Below are positions 58,253 through 64,000 of a stretch of 64,000 bases of DNA, piece after piece. Position numbers and translations under genes: made by a program. The stretch's first letter is position 1. Every line of letters begins with the position of its first letter. The stretch is from Magnolia sinica. Lineage: Eukaryota; Streptophyta; Magnoliopsida; Magnoliales; Magnoliaceae. A model generated the notes under the pieces. It saw nothing but the letters and a program-made list of their open reading frames with translations, had not been told where the DNA came from and ran no database searches. Location of the stretch: NCBI RefSeq assembly GCF_029962835.1, contig NC_080582.1, positions 19,414,032 through 19,478,031 of the forward strand, written 5' to 3'.

Positions 58253-59052
58253 TAATTTTTAAAAAAGAAAAAAAAATTGAGAACTCTGATCTCCCCTCTA
58301 CCATTGCAGTTTAGAGCTACACCTACGGATATCTCACTTCACCACCATCTTCCAAATAGCATGACTCGTCCACCCCATGGTCAGCATCTAGGCTAGTACA
58401 TAGTCAAAGACTAGACGGAGTCTTTACTTGACTCAAATCAGTATTCAGTGATTAAATTATTTATTGTGTGGCAGTAAATGTTATAATAGTTATCCAAAGG
58501 GCTAAATATATAAAAAATAAATAAATAAAAACAGCCATTGGTTGTCATTAGTTTTCGGTCATTTAGATGCAGTGCTAAGCAGCCAACTCAGAAATCTTGC
58601 CGACCCACGTTGATTTGGTTGAGTTCGACTCAAGCCCCCAAACTTCAGAGCTACGACCAAACCATTATCTGACAAACCATTAGGGCAAAAATCATACATA
58701 CCAGATTATCAACCATTTTCTTGATAGTGCATTCATTAAACAGCCACCAGATGGAATGCCAGGTGGGCCCAATTGCTGCCAATCGCCACAACAGGGCCCA
58801 CCATTAACAAACATGCCACATGCATTGTGGAGAAAGCTTATTTGGAGGAACTGCTGATACTTCACTGAAATATGGAAGTTCACTTGAATACAGCATACTC
58901 TTTCATGGGGATAGAGAATACACAATATATAACAGAAATAACGAGGAAAGTGTTTCTTTTGCCTGATTTTGTATATATAGCTACTCTTCTCTACACTCGA
59001 AAGCTCGATTAAAAAGCCCCCATTTCTGTGCTCTCATCCTGTATGCTGCTAC
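58253..59052 (-). other. Region 3' of BIG, including its 3' UTR
   Basis: BIG ends at 59053 on the minus strand, so the 3' UTR runs leftward from 59052. No clear AATAAA signal was found on the minus strand. Left part has an (aaat)n stretch near 58513 and a gcccaattgctgcc...gggcccacc motif near 58770. No other gene. Confidence 0.5.
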
Positions 59053-59877
59053 TTAGCTTTTCCCGGCTGCAATGGCCGCTTGCACAAACTCCTCGCACCG
59101 TGAAAACCCACCTGATAATGCATCACCCAACGCCCCCATCACATCAAATGCCTCCTGCAAATCCAGGGCAGATGTCATGTCCTCGAGCCACGAGAGGAGC
59201 TCCTTTGAGAACCCCACCATCTCCTTCACATTCACCAATCTATCCTTCATCATCACCTCCCACGCTTCCAAACCGTCCACAGCATCACTGACTTCCCCGG
59301 TCGCACCTTTAGCCCTTCCAGCCACTGCATCTGCAGACTTGTTGACCTTGAAAAACCGCTGCAGCTGCTCAATCAGGCCCGTGTAAACGAGCATTGGTTG
59401 GATGATGGAAAAGAGGTTGTTGTCGCCGGCTTCCGTGGCTGCGTTTTCACTGCTCCGTTCACCATCGGACCTGACAACAGCTGTTGGATCAGAGGAGAGA
59501 CGGAGCGTTGAGCGGCCGTGGGTATGCTGCATGTAGGCATGGTATATACCACGCTGCAAGAAGGCACGGCGGTGCTGTAACCAGCCTTCATATGACTCAG
59601 AAAGGAGTGAATTAACCATCATGAACTGGACAGTCTCTTCGGTTCCAGCAGAAGAGCGAGCGCCAGATGGGCCAGAAGGCTTAGACTCTGCTGGAGAAGT
59701 GGAGGCTATGTAGGTAGAAACGGCCTTCGCCATGGCCCGGCGTTGGTTGGAGCTTCCTTGCTCGAGAAGATGACAGGCCATTTGGATCATGAATGGCAGA
59801 AAACGGGAGTTGCTTTCCCTTCCCCCACCTTTGCAATCCGTGCTGAATGAAGCACCGGTGGCAAATCGGGCTAACAT
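59053..59877 (-). CDS. BIG: BIG (UBR4-type, auxin transport protein BIG), last coding exon
   Basis: The final 274 codons of BIG, the roughly 5000-residue plant homologue of UBR4 needed for polar auxin transport and other signalling. The exon starts at 59877 after an AG acceptor (tgcag|ATG) and reads MLARFATGASFS, SRFLPFMIQMACHLLEQGS, TEETVQFMMVNSLLSESYE, HRRAFLQRGIYHAYMQHTHG, LLSWLEDMTSALDLQEAFDV and ends FVQAAIAAGKS-TAA. These match my recollection of the Arabidopsis C-terminus almost word for word, with variation confined to two Ser/Ala-rich loops. No frame damage, so functional. The phase-0 junction follows LLTYDIVL in the upstream exon. Confidence 0.96.
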   Translation of the reverse strand: MLARFATGASFSTDCKGGGRESNSRFLPFMIQMACHLLEQGSSNQRRAMAKAVSTYIASTSPAESKPSGPSGARSSAGTEETVQFMMVNSLLSESYEGWLQHRRAFLQRGIYHAYMQHTHGRSTLRLSSDPTAVVRSDGERSSENAATEAGDNNLFSIIQPMLVYTGLIEQLQRFFKVNKSADAVAGRAKGATGEVSDAVDGLEAWEVMMKDRLVNVKEMVGFSKELLSWLEDMTSALDLQEAFDVMGALGDALSGGFSRCEEFVQAAIAAGKS

Positions 59878-60193
59878 CTGCATGACATAAAAACATGAGG
59901 ATAAGATAAATCGTCAACATTTGGACACAAAATCAAAATGAATCCCAACTTCAAGTGTGACGAAGCACTAGTAACTAGCATGCAATCTCCTGGGCATTCA
60001 TGTTGTGAGTTTGGGTGCCACTCGCATTATTTTTGAGTTGGACTCGAAAGGAAACATAGCTGCCATTTTGACGGCTACTTCTCAATGTGAACAGTGAGAG
60101 ACATTATAAATTATGTAACCATTGTTATTCCCAAGACAGATGCTAGTTCTGACAGGAAAAAAAAAAAAACAAAACAAAACAAAAACCAAAAAC

Positions 60194-60196
<3 letters not shown>

Positions 60197-60238
<42 letters not shown>
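60197..60238. repeat. (AG)n microsatellite in the BIG intron
   Basis: Twenty-one uninterrupted AG units after an A/C-rich stretch of aaaac units. The plus-strand frame encoding a Glu-Arg run over it is an artefact. Confidence 0.95.
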
Positions 60239-60240
<2 letters not shown>

Positions 60241-61317
60241 TCCAAGCAAGATTCCTTCAACATCTAAAGCTCAGAAAACTAGCAAGATTGCTTCAACATC
60301 TAAAGATGAAAAAACTCACAGAGACCTTTGGTAACATATTAATCCAAAGAAATAAACAGAAATTTAGAAGAGGCACCGTGGTGTACATTGTTTGCAGATG
60401 ACAGATTTAATTGACGGGACAAGGGCGTAAAACACTAGGGCTGCAACTTGGGCTCAGGTCCAACCCAAACCTGACCGACCCAACCCGAGATCAAGTCGGG
60501 TTGGCTTAGGGTTGGAAAACTACAACCCGATTTGAAATCATGTTTGGTTCAGGTTGGTTGGGAATAATCAAATGTATTTGGATCGGGTCAGGTCAGTTTA
60601 GGGTCGAGTCTATAGGAATTCAGGTGGGAAACTCAAGTCGGAATTCAGGTCAGGTCAGTTTGGTTCTTTTGAAGTAGACTCAGTCTTGAGTTGATCCTCA
60701 ACCATGGTATTAAAAAATGGTTTACGGCTAAAGGCCGTACATAAAGAAAACAGTCACCCCTGCCCGTGATGCGGGAGAGAATCAGTCTGTAAAAAATGGG
60801 CCATATCGGCACCGTTACAGGCTGATATGCCCTGTATTGGCAACATTATGGGGCCGATACACCATTACAGGCCAATATGACCATAAAAGCCCCATTTTGA
60901 ACATTTTTATTTTCAATTTTTCTCTTGTTTTTCCACTTTTTTTTCATTTCAACCTCGAAGGAAGTTTAGAAACTTAAACTAGATGCAAAACTATTTTAAG
61001 GATCAAAATACAACAATGAGTGGGATTCAACAAATCAAAGCGAACTGGACATTGTTGGGAAATATCGGAAGGGGTAAACTACCACTTTTTTTCATCACTC
61101 CATTTTCGTTTTTGGTTGTACTTATATGCAACAACAACTCTAATCCACCAAATCATGCATGACTTGTGTTCGAATTATTATATTTAGTCTTCAAACACAA
61201 GTCATAATCGTCAGTAGATGTCAATAATAGATATTGAGAAACCTAAATATAGGAGCTTTACTATTTCAGAGTCGGACTCGGAATAATTGTATCAGGCAGC
61301 CCGAGATAGCACTGCTA

Positions 61318-62033
61318 GGGGCCGTTTGGAGGGGAGTAAATGGAGGTAAATGGGGGGAATTGGGAGTAAATGGATGTAAATGACATTTGAAGTGTGTTTG
61401 GATGGGAGTAAATGCATGGAAATGAAATGATATAGGAGTAAATGGGCTTGCAAATGAAATCCTCTCTATGGGTTGAAATGCCTTTTTGAGCTCCTTGGAG
61501 AGTCACACGAGTAAACAAAAGTGCCGCTATGTACATGTCTACCATACATGTGGCACACTAATGATACTCCAAAACAAGCTAATTATCGGCTACATCACTA
61601 AAATCACACCAACAAAATGATCCAAACTGTCCAAAGGTTGACCATCTAAATGGACGGTTAAAAAATGTTGGCATGTTGCTTGTTCGTGATCCTTACAGTT
61701 GTGGCCCACCGAAGCTCAAAATTTCCTCTTTTTTCGGCTTAAGCATATATTTCAATGGCTTATTATAATCATTATATTAAATATCACATATGTACACTGA
61801 TTTGCGATATTAAAGCTGATTTGGGATATCATATACATTCCAATTGAATATGTTGAAAACTTCCAATGCATTCCAATTCCTCCCATTTTTACTCCCATCC
61901 AAATAGAATATTTGGATTTCAAATGCTCATTTACTCCCATGCAATCACAATTGAGTAAGCCCTTTACTCCTAATTCACTTACCTCCAATTCCATTTTCCA
62001 TTTACCTCCATTTTCAAGCTCCCAATCGAGCCC
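61318..62033. mobile_element. PIF/Harbinger-like MITE in the BIG intron, 716 bp
   Basis: Ends ggggccgtttggaggggagtaaatgg and, reversed, gggctcgattgggagcttgaaaatgg. Subterminal motif 'gagtaaatggaggtaaatgg' is repeated many times near both ends in opposite orientation. Flanking 3-mers are cta and tta, a possible degraded TWA duplication. No transposase. Confidence 0.6.
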
Positions 62034-62459
62034 TTACTAAAAAATGGCCCATTTCACCATCACATACATGTCCAAAACCAAAAAAGAAAACAAATTTGGA
62101 ATCCTCGCATTCTTCTGATTTTTTCCATTATTTTTTTTCCTTTTGAAAAATTGAACATTACAAGGCTGTAACGAAAGTCAAGGGGGGTGTAAAGGCCCTT
62201 GTGGCTCGTATCATAACAGTCACACAGCCAGCTGTCATGCCAGGCGTTACCATTTCTGAATACCTTGTCCTCAACCCGCCCAAGTTGCACTCCTAGTAAA
62301 AACAAAGCTAGAACTATGGAGCATGTCCAATCAAGGTTTTAAAAATAGTCGGAATAAGTTCAGATTTAGCGACAGTAGAACTAGAAACAAGGAATTAGTT
62401 AAGATTGCTTCCCAAGTACCCCAAAATGAATGTCTAATATCTTGGGTTGATAATTCATG

Positions 62460-62996
62460 AGGGCGGAGAGATCAAGAAGGGTGTTGCTGCCACGTCGAAG
62501 AAGTGGAGGTGTGCCTCCAAGTTTTATGTGACCATCGCCTACCAATCAAAGCGAAGGGGAAATTTCATACGATAGCTATAAGACCAACCATGCCTTATGG
62601 GACCGTTGGACTGAACAACATACTCAAAGGACGTGTGTAATTGTCTGATATCAGAATGTTCAAATGGCTGAGTGGCAAGACAAGGAATTAGAAATGAATG
62701 CATTCAAGAGAACTAAGGAGCATCACCAGTGGGTAATAAGATGACAAGAAGTAGACTTACATGGTTCAGCCATGTGCAACTAAGACTAAAAAACTGCACC
62801 AATTAGGAATGAGTTGAAGGCTCAAAAAGGCCAGCAGGAACACCCAAACAGACACAGGTGGAAAAAACTTGAGGACCAATGGTTTAATTGAGGACATGGT
62901 CCGTGATAAAGTGGAATACGCTGAACAGGATCCGCATAGCTGACCCCAATCACTTGGGATAAGGCCTCGATGATGATGATGATGATGATGATGATG
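62460..62996 (+). mobile_element. 5'-truncated plant RTE-type LINE, antisense in the BIG intron
   Basis: Contains pieces of the C-terminal part of the plant RTE reverse-transcriptase ORF: VLCDHRLPIKAKGKFHTIAI, RPTMPYGT, FKWLSGKTR, then the 'aggccagcaggaacacccaaacagacacaggtggaaa' (RGRPKQTQVE-like) region and 'gctgaccccaatcacttgggataaggc', the standard 3' end, followed by the 3' microsatellite (gat)9 at 62969-62996. Frameshifts abound. Target duplication not identified. Confidence 0.75.
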
Positions 62997-63747
62997 TAAT
63001 AAACATCGATTCCAGTGCATTGGAATATCTGAACATTTCAGGAGAAACAACAGAGCAATCCAAGGATTTCAGGGAATAGTTATGGATGAAATGCTGCAAC
63101 GCATGGTGACTTACCAATCAAACCTAAGCTAACAATGCTACAGAGTTGAAAATTGAAGAAAATATCACAAAGGGAGTAAACTATTCAGGGCCCCACCAAA
63201 GATTCTAGAAACGCAATTTTGAAAAAGGGCAGGGACCAATCATGAGGCATGCTGTTGAGGTTTTGCAACAAGAGGAACTCCTGTCCTTGGATTTGGAAGA
63301 ACTGCTAACAAAAACAGTAATTCTTGTGTGTGAAAAATCCCTGGGATGTGATTGGACAGGTGCTCACTTCTGCATGGAAGATAAGCCGGAACCACTCATT
63401 AACATGCAATGGCAGAAGCAAACCAATCTCTTCTCAAAATCATCACACGTTCACGTGGAATCTATCTCATCCCTGCTTCAGAGGCCCTCATCAACAATAT
63501 AGAGGTGGAAGTTCCTTATCCAAAATCTTTTGAATAGAGCTGAGGATTTCCCAAATGTGAACTTCTAATCCTCAATTTGCTCATGTCATGCAGAATGGCA
63601 TGCCCAACTGCAATTTGCATTTTAGCTAGCCACACCCACAATCACAGGATGACCGAATGCTGATGTAGCTAGTTTCACATGCAAAGAGATGAGCAAACTG
63701 GATAGAAAAACAAACAAATAGATAAGAAAAATGAAAATTTTCCATAC

Positions 63748-64000
63748 CAGAACAATGTCATAGGTCAACAACCGGAGCCGGCTCCCATCGGCACGCCCAA
63801 GGGCATTGAGATTGTCCCAGTACTGGTCAACATAGCGAACATACTGTGCCAAGGGAACAGATGGGCCCTTCAAGGGGAATATACAGTTGCAGAGGGTCTC
63901 ATTGTTTCTTAGAGTAGCTCCCTCCCATTCTTTCTTCGGATTCTTCAGAGCTGCATCTGCTCGTTTGGCCTCTTGATGGCACTGGAAATGTATGATGTTG
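63748..64000 (-). CDS. BIG: BIG penultimate coding exon (3' part; continues beyond the window)
   Basis: Minus-strand translation from the window edge: NIIHFQCHQEAKRADAALKN, PKKEWEGATLRNNETLC, GPSVPLAQYVRYVDQYWDNL, NALGRADGSRLRLLTYDIVL, then donor GTATGG. The HFQCH stretch belongs to the Cys/His-rich UBR4-type C-terminal ligase module, whose other zinc ligands lie off the window. Continues directly into the exon ending at 59053, giving about 358 codons of BIG in this window. Gene direction is right to left; promoter and most exons are outside. Confidence 0.96.

Larger units (their letters stand above)
59878..63747 (-). other. BIG last intron, 3870 bp
   Basis: Donor CTG|GTATGG at 63748/63747 and acceptor TGCAG|ATG at 59878/59877 on the minus strand, phase 0. 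It hosts an (AG)n run, an 'aacccgacc...gggttgg' block (60437-60690), a 'ggccgatacaccattacaggcc' block (60780-60900), a MITE and an RTE LINE. Apart from these no gene. Despite the load the splice sites and flanking exons are intact. Confidence 0.9.

Noticed and set aside
59072-59386. Plus-strand ORF of 104 codons
   Set aside because: Antisense shadow of the last BIG exon.
60122-60334. ORF with a long Glu-Arg repeat
   Set aside because: It is the translated (AG)21 microsatellite.
62766-63050. Minus-strand ORF with a run of eight or more His
   Set aside because: It is the translated (gat)9 tail of the RTE LINE, inside the BIG intron.

Overview
This window is nuclear DNA from a flowering plant. 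The evidence is two recognisable plant nuclear genes with plant exon structure (a Dof zinc-finger transcription factor and the 3' end of BIG, the plant UBR4-type protein), plus nested LTR retrotransposons with very long LTRs. Abundant short repeats of the 'gtggggcccacc...' / 'ggaaacagtggtgattgaa' type, which I associate from memory with magnoliid genomes (Magnolia, Liriodendron and Lauraceae relatives), suggest a magnoliid. That lineage guess is weak. There are no rRNA or tRNA genes, no CRISPR array and no prokaryotic or organellar blocks.

Layout. 1-9.94 kb: the 3' LTR (with a little internal sequence) of a Tat/Athila-like element, interrupted by two solo LTRs with perfect 5-bp target duplications (2010-6460 and 6920-9891). 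9.94-17.07 kb: decayed repeats, including a Mutator-type MITE with a perfect 9-bp duplication (11807-12220), a Ty1/copia integrase relic (about 14.1-14.76 kb) and part of a second Tat-like LTR. 17.072-38.526 kb: one almost complete Tekay/Del-type Ty3/gypsy chromovirus, 21.5 kb long because solo LTRs sit inside its 5' LTR (19463-23484) and its RNase H region (29709-33646). Without these it is about 13.5 kb, and both of its LTRs come to 3176 bp. It has an extra ORF between primer-binding site and gag, and is dead through stops and frameshifts. 38.53-39.41 kb: the rest of the Tat-like LTR. 39.41-49.29 kb: a degenerate tandem array of an unidentified unit of about 2-3 kb, each copy carrying different younger insertions (TTA-flanked MITE, solo LTR, Mutator-type MITE).

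51.4-54.1 kb is the clearest genic island: a complete Dof5.4/OBP4-like gene whose leader holds a tandem duplication with two related 21-codon upstream ORFs, followed by a CpG-rich block with six ACGT cores. 54.1-59.0 kb is repeat-rich (MITE-like sequence, minisatellite, gypsy gag relic, a tRNA-derived SINE with an 11-bp duplication). 59.05 kb to the window end holds, on the minus strand, the last two coding exons of BIG, separated by a 3.87-kb intron that hosts a MITE and a 5'-truncated plant RTE LINE.

The two host genes share no evident pathway. Most of the window is a record of repeated retrotransposon insertion, solo-LTR formation and cytosine-deamination-like decay.
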